A stretch of DNA of 64,000 nucleotides from Trabulsiella guamensis ATCC 49490 (GCF_000734965.1 NZ_JMTB01000043.1:1-64000); one strand, 5' to 3'; counted from the first letter of the stretch, positions 51,735 to 63,580 are shown. Numbers and translations are program-made. The notes: generated from the letters alone by a model not told the origin.

Positions 51735-53037
51735 GCGCCTGTACCTTGGCTCCGTAATCATTAATCGGCTGCCACTTCGGTGGCAGTCCGGTGAAATCTG
51801 CTTGTGCAACACCCAGGCGCACGGCCTGGTCAACGACAATCCGCGCCACATCGAAATGACGCGCACGCGGATATTGCACGAGGTATTCGCGCACCACGAG
51901 ACCGAGATCCAGCGGCAGAGATTTATCTTTGTAGATGACCAGTTGTTGCTCGATCATCGCCGCAAGCTGTTCGCGGATCTCGTTAAATTCTTCGTACTCC
52001 AGATCCGGCGGAAGTTCCCCGGTGACTTCTTCGTCGCGCAACGCCATCTCTTCGTCACGCATGTCCAGCAGACGATCGGCGCTGGCGTAGGTTAACGCCC
52101 AGGGCGCATCAAAGTAGCTTTGTACCGACTGGCGAAGACGCTGGGCAAACACACGGTTTTTATCCATGTCGATGGCGGTACGGATAAATTTGTGCACGTG
52201 GCGGTCGTAGCCAATCCACAGGTCGATGGCCTGTTGTCCCCAACTGACAATGCGGTCAAGTTTGCTTTGCAAATCAAATACCAGCCGATCGACAAAGTGC
52301 AGATCGTCATGCGCAAGCGTGGCATCCTGTATGCGCAGCAGGTTCGCCTGCAGCTTATCGCCTGCCGCATCCAGCGTATCCTGCAATTCGCGCAACGTGC
52401 CGGAGGTTTCAGACAGCAGCACTTCGCAACTGGAGATCGCCGCGCGCCAGTCTTTGTTCAGCAACTGGGCGATATCATCTTTCACCTGCTGTTGTTGCTC
52501 ATCCATCACCCGTTGGGTGAGATCAATACTGTCGAAAATCTCCGCTACGGAATATTTCAACGGCGCATAGACGTTGCGATGCCAGTGGAATTCGTCGCCA
52601 CCTTCGTCTGCGGCGTCAGCGGCGCGCTTGAGTTCGCCCGCAACAATAGACAGCTGCATCGAGAGGCGCAGCGTCGAGAATTCGCGCTGGCGAATGTAGT
52701 AGTCGGTAATACCGATGCCAAGCGGCGTCAGGCGATAAATCGCATTCCCTTCCGCCAGTTCACTGGTAAAGCGGTTCAGCAGACGTTGTCGAACCATGTC
52801 GTTGATCGCGTTGTTGGCGCGAACGCTGATGGTTTCACTGGTTTGCTCAAACGCATCACTCACGTGACGAAATGCATCGACCAGCTCGCCTTCTGTCATC
52901 TCCCCTTCCAGCCGCTCGCCGTTTAACGTGGCGACGGCCAGCAAAAACGAGAGTCTGTCGACCGGCAGCGAAATGGCGAAATCATTTTTTCTGGCCCAGG
53001 CAACCAGTTCGGGGACTGTCTGGGAAAATTCACTCAT
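51715..53037 (-). CDS. mukF: MukF, condensin kleisin subunit
   Basis: A 440-aa kleisin. It has an N-terminal winged-helix dimerisation domain, a helical bundle, an acidic linker ([20 protein letters not shown]) that binds the MukB head, and a C-terminal winged helix ([20 protein letters not shown]). Tandem ATGs occur. The second (53037) fits AAGGA spacing and the family N-terminus [10 protein letters not shown]. It overlaps the cmoM end by 8 bp. Confidence 0.96.
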   Translation of the reverse strand: MSEFSQTVPELVAWARKNDFAISLPVDRLSFLLAVATLNGERLEGEMTEGELVDAFRHVSDAFEQTSETISVRANNAINDMVRQRLLNRFTSELAEGNAIYRLTPLGIGITDYYIRQREFSTLRLSMQLSIVAGELKRAADAADEGGDEFHWHRNVYAPLKYSVAEIFDSIDLTQRVMDEQQQQVKDDIAQLLNKDWRAAISSCEVLLSETSGTLRELQDTLDAAGDKLQANLLRIQDATLAHDDLHFVDRLVFDLQSKLDRIVSWGQQAIDLWIGYDRHVHKFIRTAIDMDKNRVFAQRLRQSVQSYFDAPWALTYASADRLLDMRDEEMALRDEEVTGELPPDLEYEEFNEIREQLAAMIEQQLVIYKDKSLPLDLGLVVREYLVQYPRARHFDVARIVVDQAVRLGVAQADFTGLPPKWQPINDYGAKVQAHVIDKY

Positions 53038-53824
53038 CATTTTTCCTTGTATCTACCAGCGGCTTCATCGCGGTGACATGAATATAGCGGCCCAGGCTGA
53101 TATAAGGTTCCTGGCGGCAATAGCGCGTTTCCAGTTCCAGCAACGTATCGAAACAATCGCGCTGCTGATGTTTTTCGCGCAGATAATCATGAAACACTCG
53201 CACACCGGTTTTTCCGGTAATCTGCCAGCCTGTCTCTTCCAGCCAGTCATAAACCTGTTGCGGTTCGCGCGGGTAATCCGGCGAAAGTGTACGCTTTTTC
53301 TTCTTCGGCATGCCTGCCTGTACGTAATCAAAATTCCCGGCGACCATGTTATGCATCAACAGGCCGTTAGCATTGTAGAACATTAACGACAATGCCCCAC
53401 CGGGGCGCAACACCGACCACAGCGCCTGTAACACCACTTGTGGAGAAGCAACCCACTCCAGCACAGCATGAAACAATATCAGATCAACCGGGCTTTCCAA
53501 ATGCTGCGTAATGTCCTGAACGGCGCATTGTTTAAAATGCATGTTGCCGCTCACACCTTTCTCGGTTGCTACTTGCGTCGCCCGGTTAATCATCTCACCC
53601 GAAATATCGCATAAGGTGACATGATGGCCGCGCTGCGCCATTTTAATCGCGGTCTGGCCCTCTCCGCCACCGGCATCCAGAACACGCAACGGCTGAGAGC
53701 CAAAAGATTCCAGAAGGCGGTCGAGATCCTGCCACAGGATCGCCTGACGCAACTGGCCTTTGGTCGTTCCGTAAATGTTACGCGCGAATTTTTCTGCAAT
53801 GTCATCAAAATTGCGATCCCGCAT
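53030..53824 (-). CDS. cmoM: CmoM (SmtA), tRNA (cmo5U34) methyltransferase
   Basis: A 264-aa SAM-dependent enzyme that methyl-esterifies cmo5U34 to mcmo5U in wobble-position tRNAs. It has the motif [16 protein letters not shown] near residue 47 and FHAVLEWV, typical of class I methyltransferases. First gene of cmoM-mukF-mukE-mukB, with overlapping reading frames. Divergent from elyC. Confidence 0.95.
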   Translation of the reverse strand: MRDRNFDDIAEKFARNIYGTTKGQLRQAILWQDLDRLLESFGSQPLRVLDAGGGEGQTAIKMAQRGHHVTLCDISGEMINRATQVATEKGVSGNMHFKQCAVQDITQHLESPVDLILFHAVLEWVASPQVVLQALWSVLRPGGALSLMFYNANGLLMHNMVAGNFDYVQAGMPKKKKRTLSPDYPREPQQVYDWLEETGWQITGKTGVRVFHDYLREKHQQRDCFDTLLELETRYCRQEPYISLGRYIHVTAMKPLVDTRKNDE

Positions 53825-53944
53825 GGCTCACTCCGCGATCCAGGCAAAAGGCGTATTTTGTCACAGACGCGACGAGAATGGAGCCATCTGGTGTAATATC
53901 ACGGCATTCCATCTGTTAAATGGTTAAAAAAGGACCCATTCCGC

Positions 53945-54724
53945 ATGCTTTTTACGCTGAAAAAGTTTGTCGGTGGCATGATGTTACCTTTGCCGCTGCT
54001 GCTCATGTTTATTGGCTTCGGACTGTTGCTGATCATTTTCAGCCGTTTTCAGAAAACCGGTAAAGGTTTTATTGCCATTGGCTGGCTCGCCTTGTTGTTG
54101 CTGAGCCTGCAACCCGTCGCCGACGGGCTCCTGAAATCGGTCGAAGATAAATACCCGACCTGGCGTGGCAGCGAGCGCGTGCAGTACGTAGTGGTACTGG
54201 GCGGAGGTTATACCTGGAACCCGGACTGGGCACCAAGCTCAAACCTTATCAACAACAGTCTCCCGCGTCTGGCGGAAGGCATTCGTTTGTGGCAGGCCAA
54301 CCCCGGCGCGAAGCTGGTCTTTACTGGCGCCGCCGCGCAAACCAACCCGGTCAGCACCGGGGAAGCTGGCGCCCGCGTCGCCGAAAGCCTCGGGGTGCCG
54401 CGCAGTGAAATTATCGTGCTGGACAGTCCCAAAGACACCGAAGAAGAAGCCGCTGCGGTCAAAGCGACCGTGGGCACAGCCCCATTCCTGCTGGTGACAT
54501 CCGCCTCGCATCTGCCGCGCGCGATGATTTTCTTCCAGCATGTTGGGCTTAACCCCCTTCCCGCTCCCGCGAATCAGCTGGCCATTACATCGCCGTTGAA
54601 TCCCTGGGAACGGGTCATTCCGTCGCCGATCTGGCTGATGCACAGCGATCGCGTGGGTTATGAAACGCTCGGTCGTGTGTGGCAATGGCTGAAAGGCGTG
54701 TCAGGAGAGCCAGGGGAGGAGTGA
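53945..54724 (+). CDS. elyC: ElyC/YcbC, envelope biogenesis DUF218 protein
   Basis: A 259-aa inner-membrane protein with two N-terminal helices (about residues 14-34 and 40-62) and a periplasmic DUF218 domain (VVVLGGGYTWNPDW, ITSASHLPRAMIFF-type motifs). In E. coli ElyC affects undecaprenyl-phosphate lipid carrier use and peptidoglycan assembly at low temperature. Its last 24 bp overlap the 3' end of ycbJ. Confidence 0.94.
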   Translation: MLFTLKKFVGGMMLPLPLLLMFIGFGLLLIIFSRFQKTGKGFIAIGWLALLLLSLQPVADGLLKSVEDKYPTWRGSERVQYVVVLGGGYTWNPDWAPSSNLINNSLPRLAEGIRLWQANPGAKLVFTGAAAQTNPVSTGEAGARVAESLGVPRSEIIVLDSPKDTEEEAAAVKATVGTAPFLLVTSASHLPRAMIFFQHVGLNPLPAPANQLAITSPLNPWERVIPSPIWLMHSDRVGYETLGRVWQWLKGVSGEPGEE

Positions 54725-55594
54725 TTTTGCGGCCAGGTCAAAACTGGCGCGGTTAAATCGCCCGGTGTTGACCAGTTGTGAAACTTCATCCCACAGCATA
54801 TAGAGCCAGCGCCGCCAGATAAACGCTTCGGCCACCGGTGCGCGTCGGAGATAATGCCACAGCAACCCTTCCGCCAGTTCGCTGTCAGCAAGGCGGAACA
54901 GTTCAAACTCCCGGGGCGCCCACAGCATGATCCCCGGGTCAACCATCGCCAGCAGTTGATCGCTGCGGGCATCTTTTAGCATACTGCGCAACGTAAAATT
55001 GCCGTGGATCAGCACACAATTGTCGTTAAAACCGTCAAACAGCGCAGGCAGACACTCCCGGGTGCGAAACAGAATACGCTTATCCTGCATGGTGAGGCCG
55101 GTGTTCTGATACAGATTCAGCGTTCCCCATAGCACCTCTACCCGCTGGCGGTACCAGTGCGGCCAGATGTTTTCCTGGGTGCTGTCTACCTGGCCGACGC
55201 GTCCGCCACTGTCATGGCGATGCCAGGAGAGCAGCGCTTCGGCTATCTGGTCCTTCAGTTGTTCCCAGCGTTCCGGGGTTCTGGCAGGTGCCTCAACCGA
55301 GACACCGCGCAGGCGTTCAATGAGCAGGACATCAGGGCCGGGATGTTCTTCGTGCGTCAGCACACCATACACCACCGGCATACGCACCGTGCCGCCGCGT
55401 GACAGCATTGAGACTTTATACGCCAGTTGACGCGCCAGACCCGGCGTGGAGAAACTTCGTGCCAGCAGTGGTAAGGGATTTCCCTGAGAATCATAGAGCG
55501 CCCACAGTGCCGAATCTGGTTTTTCGCTAACGCATTCTACCCGGCTTAGTCTTTCACCCAGCAGATGGCTCAGTTCGGCGCGCAGTTGTTCCAT
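54701..55594 (-). CDS. ycbJ: YcbJ, phosphotransferase-fold protein
   Basis: A 297-aa protein with an aminoglycoside phosphotransferase/kinase-like fold: an N-terminal lobe with VLLIERLRGVSVEAP, a C-terminal catalytic-loop candidate (LIHGNFTLRSMLKD) and DPGIMLWAP. In canonical kinases the loop reads HGDxxxxN. Here the Asp is replaced by Asn (HGNFTLRSM), so catalytic ability is uncertain. Substrate unknown. Length equals E. coli YcbJ. Confidence 0.9.
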   Translation of the reverse strand: MEQLRAELSHLLGERLSRVECVSEKPDSALWALYDSQGNPLPLLARSFSTPGLARQLAYKVSMLSRGGTVRMPVVYGVLTHEEHPGPDVLLIERLRGVSVEAPARTPERWEQLKDQIAEALLSWHRHDSGGRVGQVDSTQENIWPHWYRQRVEVLWGTLNLYQNTGLTMQDKRILFRTRECLPALFDGFNDNCVLIHGNFTLRSMLKDARSDQLLAMVDPGIMLWAPREFELFRLADSELAEGLLWHYLRRAPVAEAFIWRRWLYMLWDEVSQLVNTGRFNRASFDLAAKSLLPWLS

Positions 55595-55708
55595 AGCGGA
55601 TTACCCTCACATTGACTACTGCTTTTATAATGAGCGCCGCAAGGGGATATGTCACCCTGATAAGATCAAAAGTGCCGCAGAAAAGTGAGGAAAAACGAGG
55701 CGGTAGCG

Positions 55709-55733
55709 GTTGCCCCGGGGCTTTCGGGGCAAC
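55709..55733 (-). terminator. GC hairpin after kdsB
   Basis: GTTGCCCCG at 55709-55717 pairs with CGGGGCAAC at 55725-55733, 6 bp past the kdsB stop. No U-run follows, so it is a weak or Rho-assisted terminator candidate. Confidence 0.5.
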
Positions 55734-55738
55734 AATGG

Positions 55739-56664
<926 letters not shown>

Positions 56665-56718
56665 ACTTCCTCCAGATGGGCCGGCCAAATCATCCCGCCA
56701 GCATACCACACCGACGCG

Positions 56719-57948
56719 TCAGTCGGCGTCAATTTCCCAACCTTCCGCCTTCGTCGCAAACAGGAATGATGGCACATGCCCCAGTCGGACGCGGGTTGCC
56801 CCTTGCCAGCGCGCAAATTCACTGATGGCCTGAGTCAGCCCCTTTTCCAGCGAAGCGCTGACACGCACGCCATCTTCAAGATATAACGCAAAGATCTCCA
56901 GAACGCCCTCTTTGCGGTGCATTTTGCTGTCCATGCGACCCACCAGTTTACCCCGATGCAACAATGGCAGAACGAAATAGCCGTACTGGCGCTTAGGTGC
57001 CGGCGTGTAGCACTCCAGCCGGTAAGTAAACCCAAACAGTTGTTCTGCGCGCTTTCTGTCCCACACGACCGGGTCGAAAGGTGACAACACTGCACTGTGA
57101 GTGGCAGTGAGTTTACCGTCCACCGCGGCATCCAGATACGGCAATAAGTTGCTGTCGAGCCACATTTCACCAAGGGTTTCAACATTGACAGGCACGATAC
57201 GTTTTTCGTCCAGCCAGCGGCTCAACAACGCCGGCAACGATGGTTGGCGCAAACGGTAATAATCGGCAAGCCACTGCGGGCGAAAAATCCCCAGACTACG
57301 GGCGCTGTTTTTTAGCATGAGCGCTTCTGCTTCGGGCCTCGCCAGCAGATCCCGTTCATCATCCCAGTGCGGCATCACCCGGTGCGTTAGATCATAAACG
57401 CGCTGAAAATTACGCCGCTCAATGACCATCACCTTCCCGGCAGTGAACAGCCCTTCCAGATGGCGCTTATGCGGTTTCCACTCCCACCAGCCGGATTCGC
57501 CTTTGCGCGGATGTTCGAAGTCCGCCGAACGCACCGGGCCGTCATCGGCTATATGAGCAATCAGCGCGTCTATTTCACTGGCGTGAGCGTCCATCCACGC
57601 TTTGTTATATTTCCAGCCCATGTTGTCCAGCGCCAGCATGCGATGGCGCACCAGCGAGAAATCACTGCGAGGCAGAAAACACGCCTCATGCGCCCAGTAC
57701 TCCATGAGTTCTCCGCGGCGCAGCGCATCGTCAAGCCAGCTCTGTGGGTAATCGCCTAAGCGGCTGAATAGCACAAGGTAAGGGCTGCGAGCCACAACAT
57801 TGATGGTGTCGATTTGCAGCAGAGACATGCGTTCAATGGTACTCAGCACGTCCTGAGGTTGTGCGCGGCGACGGGGTTTCTTGAGCAACCCTTGCGCGGC
57901 GAGGTGCAGATGTCGTGCAGCGGTAAGCGAAAGGTGCAATTCGGGCAT
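56719..57948 (-). CDS. ycaQ: YcaQ, DNA glycosylase (AlkZ-like, HTH_42 family)
   Basis: A 409-aa winged-helix glycosylase family protein. E. coli YcaQ (AlkX) unhooks DNA interstrand crosslinks. The family catalytic Q-hydrophobic-D motif is visible as LLQIDTI near residues 45-51. It has SPFDPVVWDRKRAEQLFGF and a C-terminal DSKMHRKEGVLEI segment. It lies 40 bp downstream of lpxK. Confidence 0.93.
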   Translation of the reverse strand: MPELHLSLTAARHLHLAAQGLLKKPRRRAQPQDVLSTIERMSLLQIDTINVVARSPYLVLFSRLGDYPQSWLDDALRRGELMEYWAHEACFLPRSDFSLVRHRMLALDNMGWKYNKAWMDAHASEIDALIAHIADDGPVRSADFEHPRKGESGWWEWKPHKRHLEGLFTAGKVMVIERRNFQRVYDLTHRVMPHWDDERDLLARPEAEALMLKNSARSLGIFRPQWLADYYRLRQPSLPALLSRWLDEKRIVPVNVETLGEMWLDSNLLPYLDAAVDGKLTATHSAVLSPFDPVVWDRKRAEQLFGFTYRLECYTPAPKRQYGYFVLPLLHRGKLVGRMDSKMHRKEGVLEIFALYLEDGVRVSASLEKGLTQAISEFARWQGATRVRLGHVPSFLFATKAEGWEIDAD

Positions 57949-57988
57949 AGCAGTCCCTCGTCAGAGCCGCAGACGATGTGCGGCGACA

Positions 57989-58972
57989 TTACTGTCGTTG
58001 CGTCAGCGCCACCAGCGCCTGAAGCAACGGCTGAGCGCGGTCATCATCCAGACAGGCGTCGACCGGCAGATACCACCAGTTTTCCCGGGCAAACGCCCGG
58101 CATTTAACGGCATCTTTTTCCGTCATGATCAGTGTTTGCCCGGACTCCAGCAGCGCGTCCACCTCAGAGGCGACGAGCGCCTGATGATCGGCCAGTGCCA
58201 CCGTTTTGACCGCTTTCACACCACAACTCTCCAGGGTGGCAAAAAAACGCGGAGGATGACCAATACCCGCCATTGCGACGACCTGCGTCAGTTCGCGAGG
58301 ATCCCGTTGCTCGCCGGTCAGCAGGTTAATGGCTTTACCGGGACGCAGTTGCATAGCGATTTCACCGGCATGCGCAACACCGCCGTTGGTGATCACCGCA
58401 TCAACGGTTTTCAGCCGTGAAGCGCGTTCGCGCATGGGTCCGGCGGGCAACCACCAGCCATTGCCAAAACGGCGGACGCCATCAATGACCACAATTTCCA
58501 TATCACGCGCCAGACGGTAGTGCTGTAACCCGTCGTCGGTGATGATGAGCTGGAGATCGTGCTTTTCCAGCAGCGCGCTGACCGCATCGCGTCGCACTGG
58601 CGAAACCGCCACCGGCACGCCGGTACGCTGGAAAATCAACACTGGCTCATCACCCGCTTCGGCAGTGGAGGTATTTTCAGAAAGGAGCAAGGGATAGTGA
58701 GCCGCTTTGCCGCCATAACCGCGCGACACCACGCCAACGCGAATACCGCGCTGGTGGAGCTGTTCGACCAGCCAGATAACCACCGGCGTTTTGCCGTTGC
58801 CGCCTGCGGTCAGGTTGCCGACGATGACCACCGGTACCGGCGCGCGCCAGGATGTTTTCAGCCCCAGGCGGTAGCTCAGACGAATGAGCCCGCTCACCAG
58901 GCCGTAAAGCCAGGAGAGCGGTAACAACAGCCGCCAGAGCGGCGATTCGCCGGACCAGATGCGCGAAATCAT
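57989..58972 (-). CDS. lpxK: LpxK, tetraacyldisaccharide 4'-kinase
   Basis: A 327-aa inner-membrane kinase adding the 4'-phosphate to form lipid IVA. It has an N-terminal amphipathic/hydrophobic segment ([20 protein letters not shown]), the P-loop [12 protein letters not shown] at about 52-63 and [14 protein letters not shown]. Its ATG overlaps the msbA stop (58969-58972), giving translational coupling of lipid A synthesis and export. Confidence 0.96.
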   Translation of the reverse strand: MISRIWSGESPLWRLLLPLSWLYGLVSGLIRLSYRLGLKTSWRAPVPVVIVGNLTAGGNGKTPVVIWLVEQLHQRGIRVGVVSRGYGGKAAHYPLLLSENTSTAEAGDEPVLIFQRTGVPVAVSPVRRDAVSALLEKHDLQLIITDDGLQHYRLARDMEIVVIDGVRRFGNGWWLPAGPMRERASRLKTVDAVITNGGVAHAGEIAMQLRPGKAINLLTGEQRDPRELTQVVAMAGIGHPPRFFATLESCGVKAVKTVALADHQALVASEVDALLESGQTLIMTEKDAVKCRAFARENWWYLPVDACLDDDRAQPLLQALVALTQRQ

Positions 58973-60717
58973 TCGCCGAATTGCATCTTATGCAGTTGGG
59001 CGTAAACCCCCCGGTGAGCCAGCAGATCGGCATGGCTGCCGCGCTCAACAATTCGGCCATCTTCCACCACCACAATTTCATCGGCTTGTTCAATGGTGGA
59101 AAGACGGTGAGCGATAACCAGCGATGTACGGTTTTTCTGCAGCTCATCCAGCGCTGCCTGAATCGCGCGTTCTGATTCGGTATCCAGCGCAGAGGTGGCT
59201 TCATCGAGGATCAGGATCGGGCTGTCACGCAGCAGAGCACGGGCGATGGCAATACGCTGACGCTGCCCGCCGGAGAGCATCACCCCGTTTTCACCAATGA
59301 TAGTGTCGAGGCCGTTATCCATTTTGTTGATAAAGTCCATTGCATACGCCATACGTGCGGCTTGTTCGATCTGCTCACGGCTGTACTCTTCGGTACGGGC
59401 GTAAGCGATATTATTGGCGACCGTATCGTTGAACAGATGCACATTCTGAGAAACCAGCGCGACCTGATCACGCAGGGAGGTCAGTTTGTATTCACGCAGA
59501 TCATGCCCGTCGAGCAGGATTTCGCCTTCATCGATATCGTAAAAACGGGTGATAAGGCTGGCGATGGTTGATTTCCCTGAACCCGAACGCCCGACCAGAG
59601 CCACGGTTTTTCCTTGTGGAATGTTCAGGTTAATGTCACGCAACGCGGCTGTTTCGCGGCCTGGGTAGGTAAAGGAGACATTGCGAAACTCCACATTCCC
59701 CTCGGCACGATCAATCACGAGCGTCCCTTCATCTTTTTCCTGTTCGCTGTCGAGAATGGCAAACAGTGTCTGGCAGGCGGCCATCCCGCGCTGGAACTGT
59801 GCGTTGACGTTAGTCAGCGATTTCAGCGGGCGCATCAAAGCAATCATCGACGAGAACACAACGGTAATGGTACCGGCGGTCAGGGTTTCCATGACGCTCG
59901 GGAAGCTTGCGGCATAAAGAACGAACGCCAGCGCCAGCGAGGCGATGAGCTGGATGATCGGGTCGGAAATGGAAGAGGCAGAGACCATTTTCATTCCCTG
60001 CAGACGCATTTTATTACTGACCTTATCAAAGCGTTTGGTTTCGACTGCCTGACCACCAAACATCAGCACTTCTTTGTGCCCTTTCAGCATTTGTTCTGCG
60101 CTGGTCGTCACCTGGCCCATCGTATTCTGCATGTTTTTGCTGATATTACGAAAACGCTTAGAGACGACACGAATAGCGATAGACACAATCGGCGCCAGCA
60201 CGATGAGGATCACCGACAACTGCCAGCTGTACCAGAACATCATCGCGAACAGGCCGATGATCGACGCGCCTTCACGCACGACGGTAATCAGCGCGCTGGA
60301 CGATGACGACGCCACCTGTTCAGAGTCATAGGTGATGCGCGAAAGCAGTGTCCCGGTGGATTGCTTGTCGAAAAAGGAGACCGGCATGCCCATCATATGG
60401 CTGAAAAGACGACGACGCATGGTCATCACTACTTTTCCCGATACCCATGAGATGCAGTAGCTTGAGATATAGCTGGTTATGCCGCGAAGGATCATCAGCC
60501 CGATCACGACCAGTGGCATCCACAGCAGCACTGAGCGATCCGTTTTACCAAAACCATCATCCAGTAACGGTTTAAGAAGCGATAGCATGAAGGTATCGCT
60601 GGCTGCGTTGAGTATTAACGCAACACCCGCCACGATCAGCCCTGCTTTAAATGGCGCAATCATTGGCCAGAGTCGGCGGAAGGTCTGCCACGTGGAGAGA
60701 TCTTTGTCGTTCTGCAT
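58969..60717 (-). CDS. msbA: MsbA, lipid A/LPS flippase
   Basis: A homodimeric ABC exporter half-transporter of 582 aa that flips core-lipid A across the inner membrane. Six helices occupy about 20-310. The C-terminal ATPase has Walker [10 protein letters not shown], signature [16 protein letters not shown], Walker [13 protein letters not shown] and the H-loop IAHRLST. Length equals E. coli MsbA. It is 36 bp downstream of ycaI. Confidence 0.97.
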   Translation of the reverse strand: MQNDKDLSTWQTFRRLWPMIAPFKAGLIVAGVALILNAASDTFMLSLLKPLLDDGFGKTDRSVLLWMPLVVIGLMILRGITSYISSYCISWVSGKVVMTMRRRLFSHMMGMPVSFFDKQSTGTLLSRITYDSEQVASSSSSALITVVREGASIIGLFAMMFWYSWQLSVILIVLAPIVSIAIRVVSKRFRNISKNMQNTMGQVTTSAEQMLKGHKEVLMFGGQAVETKRFDKVSNKMRLQGMKMVSASSISDPIIQLIASLALAFVLYAASFPSVMETLTAGTITVVFSSMIALMRPLKSLTNVNAQFQRGMAACQTLFAILDSEQEKDEGTLVIDRAEGNVEFRNVSFTYPGRETAALRDINLNIPQGKTVALVGRSGSGKSTIASLITRFYDIDEGEILLDGHDLREYKLTSLRDQVALVSQNVHLFNDTVANNIAYARTEEYSREQIEQAARMAYAMDFINKMDNGLDTIIGENGVMLSGGQRQRIAIARALLRDSPILILDEATSALDTESERAIQAALDELQKNRTSLVIAHRLSTIEQADEIVVVEDGRIVERGSHADLLAHRGVYAQLHKMQFGE

Positions 60718-60753
60718 TCAAAAAACCAGCTTATGTTGAAATAGCCGCATATT

Positions 60754-63018
60754 CTACCCGTTATCACGAGACACGCCAAACCACTGATGATACCAGCGAG
60801 GTAAAATTTGATCTCGTAAGCTACGGATTTGCCAGTTGTCGCGCTGAAACAGCACAGATAGCTGCCCCTGATGAGGCGTATCGAACCATTGATAACCCTG
60901 CTGGCGGTAACGCTTCACTATTTTTTCTGATGGTAATCGCCAGGCGTTATACCGGGAAGCCGAAGCCAGCGCCGCCTGCCCGCTAACTCGCTGCAACAAT
61001 GCCATGCCTGACGAGGTACTGCTGCCATGATGAGGCACCTGAATAAGTGTAGACGTAAGATGCTGCCAGTAATGGCTGAGCATAGAAAATTCGGCTGATA
61101 ATTCAATATCTCCGGTCAGTAAAACACTGTATTTACCATCGTCCACCCTGACAACACAGGAGCGGTTGTTCCCCTGCGTTTGTGTTCCCGGTAGCGGCCA
61201 TAGCACGCGGAACGTCAGCCCTTCCCATTGCCAGCGGTCACCGCGAAAACAGGACTGATGACCGCCCCACCCCAGCGGACTGCGGATCCACGCATGCGGC
61301 CAGGCCCGGGTCAGTGAATCCAGTCCGCCGCGATGATCAAGATGTTCATGGCTGAGGATAATCCCTTCCGGTTGAAGGTGATGCCAGCGAAGCCAGGGAA
61401 TGATGAGCTGTTGACCGCTGTCGCCTCCCGGCCACGCCAGCCCGGTGTCATACAGAATGGCTTTATTATGACGGTCGATCACCATCGCCAGTCCCTGCCC
61501 GACGTCCAGCATCGTCACTCGCCATTCATCCGTTTTTTTATGCGGCCAGAGTGGATACGTCAGCACAATAATCGTGGTCAGGCACAATGCAGGCGCAGAT
61601 TTCCAGCCACGAAGTTTCCACATCACTAAGCCGGGCCACGGCGACAGGGTGACGGGCAGCCACCTTGCATCGAGATCCAGCCAGCCATCAGGTATACGAG
61701 CAAGAAAGCCAAACAGCAGCGCCAGCACGCGATCCGCCAGAAACCAGATACCCGTTTCGGCAACGACAGGCCCGATGATGTGCAATGCCATGCCGACAAG
61801 AATCAGTGGCACAACGGCAAAGGTGACGACAGGCACCGCCACCAGATTCGCCACTATCGAGCTTAAACTGATGCCGTGGAATAATGCCACCTGCAATGGC
61901 ATTAGCAACAGCATTAACCCCAGTTGCAAATGCAACAGTCCCGCCATCCACCTGCTCCAGGGGGGTAGCATATGAGCAGAGAATGGCACCCACTGATACC
62001 AGAAAATGAGCGTAGCGACTGCGAAAGCAGACAGCCATAAACTCTGTGAAAGAACAGCCAGCGGATCCGCAAAAAGTATCGCGGCAATACAGCAACTCCA
62101 GATCGACCACGGTGACCAGTGCCGTCCACGCAGGCGTAAACCGTAGAGGATCGCCAGCGCGGCGATAGTGCGTAGCGCTGGAGGCTGTAACCCGCTAAAC
62201 AGGGCATAACCGAGTGCGCAGCCGAACCCCGCCAGCAACGGCGCTCGCCAGTTGATGTAGCGGCACGGCAGAAAAAACTGCAAGGCGCGAACCAGCAGCC
62301 AGCCCAGCGAAGCGACCAGCGCGATATGTAAACCAGAAATAGCCATCAGATGCGACGTGCCGGTCTGTTGTAGCAGGCGTTTCACCTCCGCCGGAAGCGC
62401 CAGTCGCTCGCCGGCACCGAGCGCCAGAATAACGGGCTGCCACGGGAGATCCGCAAGACTTGCCGTTAACGACGCCAGGTAACGAGCGCGCCAGCTACAT
62501 GATGCGCTCAACGCCGTCGCTGACAGGAAACGACCAGAGATCGCCGTATGCCGGGCAAGTGCCGTACGCTGGCTGTCGAACCCACCTTCATTGAGTTGCC
62601 CATGGACGGGCCGCATGCGGATAGTCATACTCCAGCGTTGCCCCGGACAGGCGGGTTGCGGCAAGTAGTTGCCATAGAACGAGACGGCGATAGCCGGGAA
62701 TTGCCGCTTACCGTTCAGGCGGATAATTTTGCCGTGATGCGTGGTTTGCCCGTCAGTAGCAGTGAGGATGACGTCTGCCTGCTGATTTTTTCCGGTCAGG
62801 GCATTAACTGGCCATAGCGTCTGGTGTGCCGCCAGGCATCCCCAACAGAAGAACAGTAGCGTCAGTGCGACGGGCCTCACCCCTGTCGTGCGAAGAAAGA
62901 ACAACAAGACAGCCAGAACAACGATGCCCTTTATCAACAGTAAATCCGGTAACCGGGGCAATACGACCAGCGGTAAGATCCCGGAAACAACACACCAGGC
63001 GACTTGTGGTAAACGCAT
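60754..63018 (-). CDS. ycaI: YcaI, ComEC/Rec2-family DNA-uptake channel homologue
   Basis: A 754-aa polytopic inner-membrane protein. It has an N-terminal soluble OB-fold-like region (about 50-200), a Competence domain with many helices (about 210-490) and a C-terminal metallo-beta-lactamase-like domain (SHEHLDHRGG, LLTGDIE, VPHHGS). ComEC proteins carry DNA strands into the cytosol. Start 63018 has GAGGAG 5 nt upstream and gives the E. coli length. The in-frame ATG at 63039 is less likely. Moderate divergence from E. coli YcaI. Confidence 0.93.
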   Translation of the reverse strand: MRLPQVAWCVVSGILPLVVLPRLPDLLLIKGIVVLAVLLFFLRTTGVRPVALTLLFFCWGCLAAHQTLWPVNALTGKNQQADVILTATDGQTTHHGKIIRLNGKRQFPAIAVSFYGNYLPQPACPGQRWSMTIRMRPVHGQLNEGGFDSQRTALARHTAISGRFLSATALSASCSWRARYLASLTASLADLPWQPVILALGAGERLALPAEVKRLLQQTGTSHLMAISGLHIALVASLGWLLVRALQFFLPCRYINWRAPLLAGFGCALGYALFSGLQPPALRTIAALAILYGLRLRGRHWSPWSIWSCCIAAILFADPLAVLSQSLWLSAFAVATLIFWYQWVPFSAHMLPPWSRWMAGLLHLQLGLMLLLMPLQVALFHGISLSSIVANLVAVPVVTFAVVPLILVGMALHIIGPVVAETGIWFLADRVLALLFGFLARIPDGWLDLDARWLPVTLSPWPGLVMWKLRGWKSAPALCLTTIIVLTYPLWPHKKTDEWRVTMLDVGQGLAMVIDRHNKAILYDTGLAWPGGDSGQQLIIPWLRWHHLQPEGIILSHEHLDHRGGLDSLTRAWPHAWIRSPLGWGGHQSCFRGDRWQWEGLTFRVLWPLPGTQTQGNNRSCVVRVDDGKYSVLLTGDIELSAEFSMLSHYWQHLTSTLIQVPHHGSSTSSGMALLQRVSGQAALASASRYNAWRLPSEKIVKRYRQQGYQWFDTPHQGQLSVLFQRDNWQIRSLRDQILPRWYHQWFGVSRDNG

Positions 63019-63176
63019 CAGCACTCCTCTGTTTTTCACGAGTGTGACGCAGAACGGGAATGGGTGTCAGGATGTGGTTTTCGCCAATGCGGCGAGCACT
63101 GTAAGGAGATGGAGGCGTTGCATTAACACCACAACGATTTTGCGAGAAGGATTCCAGTACACCGGGAGGCGGCAAT

Positions 63177-63203
63177 AAAAAAAGCACCCAAAGGTGCTTT
63201 TTC
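63177..63203 (-). terminator. ihfB terminator
   Basis: AAAGCACC (63181-63188) pairs with GGTGCTTT around a short loop. On the minus strand the stem is followed by a run of seven T. Confidence 0.9.
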
Positions 63204-63223
63204 CAGCCGGGTTAACACTTAAC

Positions 63224-63511
63224 TCAGCTGCTGTAAATATTGGCGCGGTCGCGTAATTCTTTACCCGGTTTAAAGTGTGGAACATATTTACCTTCCAGAT
63301 CGACTTTATCACCTGTTTTAGGGTTACGCCCGGTGCGTGGTGCACGATAGTGTAAAGAGAAGCTGCCAAAACCGCGGATTTCAATGCGCTCACCCTGGGC
63401 CAGGGTCGTAGCCATGTGTTCCAGCATCTCTTTCACAGCATCTTCAACCGCTTTCGCAGGAATGTGAGATTGCTGGCTTGCAAGTCTTTCGATGAGCTCT
63501 GACTTGGTCAT
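63224..63511 (-). CDS. ihfB: IhfB, integration host factor beta subunit
   Basis: A 95-aa DNA-bending protein of the HU/IHF family. It has the [21 protein letters not shown]-terminus, the [20 protein letters not shown] arm with the intercalating Pro, and the [13 protein letters not shown] tail ending in two Ser rather than Gly. It heterodimerises with IhfA. It lies 152 bp downstream of rpsA with a GGAGG ribosome site. Confidence 0.97.
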   Translation of the reverse strand: MTKSELIERLASQQSHIPAKAVEDAVKEMLEHMATTLAQGERIEIRGFGSFSLHYRAPRTGRNPKTGDKVDLEGKYVPHFKPGKELRDRANIYSS

Positions 63512-63557
63512 GATTCCTCCGGTTTCCTTTCAGGAAAGTTGGCTATCAGCTTAAACA

Positions 63558-63580
63558 AGGGCGGCCGTAGCCGCCCTTTG
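63558..63580 (-). terminator. Hairpin between rpsA and ihfB
   Basis: AAGGGCGGC and GCCGCCCTT form a 9-bp stem around a short loop. On the minus strand it is followed by GTTTAAGC, a poor U-tract, so partial termination with read-through into ihfB is plausible. Confidence 0.55.

Noticed and set aside
51735-51866. 44-codon N-terminal extension of mukE
   Set aside because: It lies wholly inside mukF in another frame and is absent from the family; MukE starts at MSSTNIEQ.
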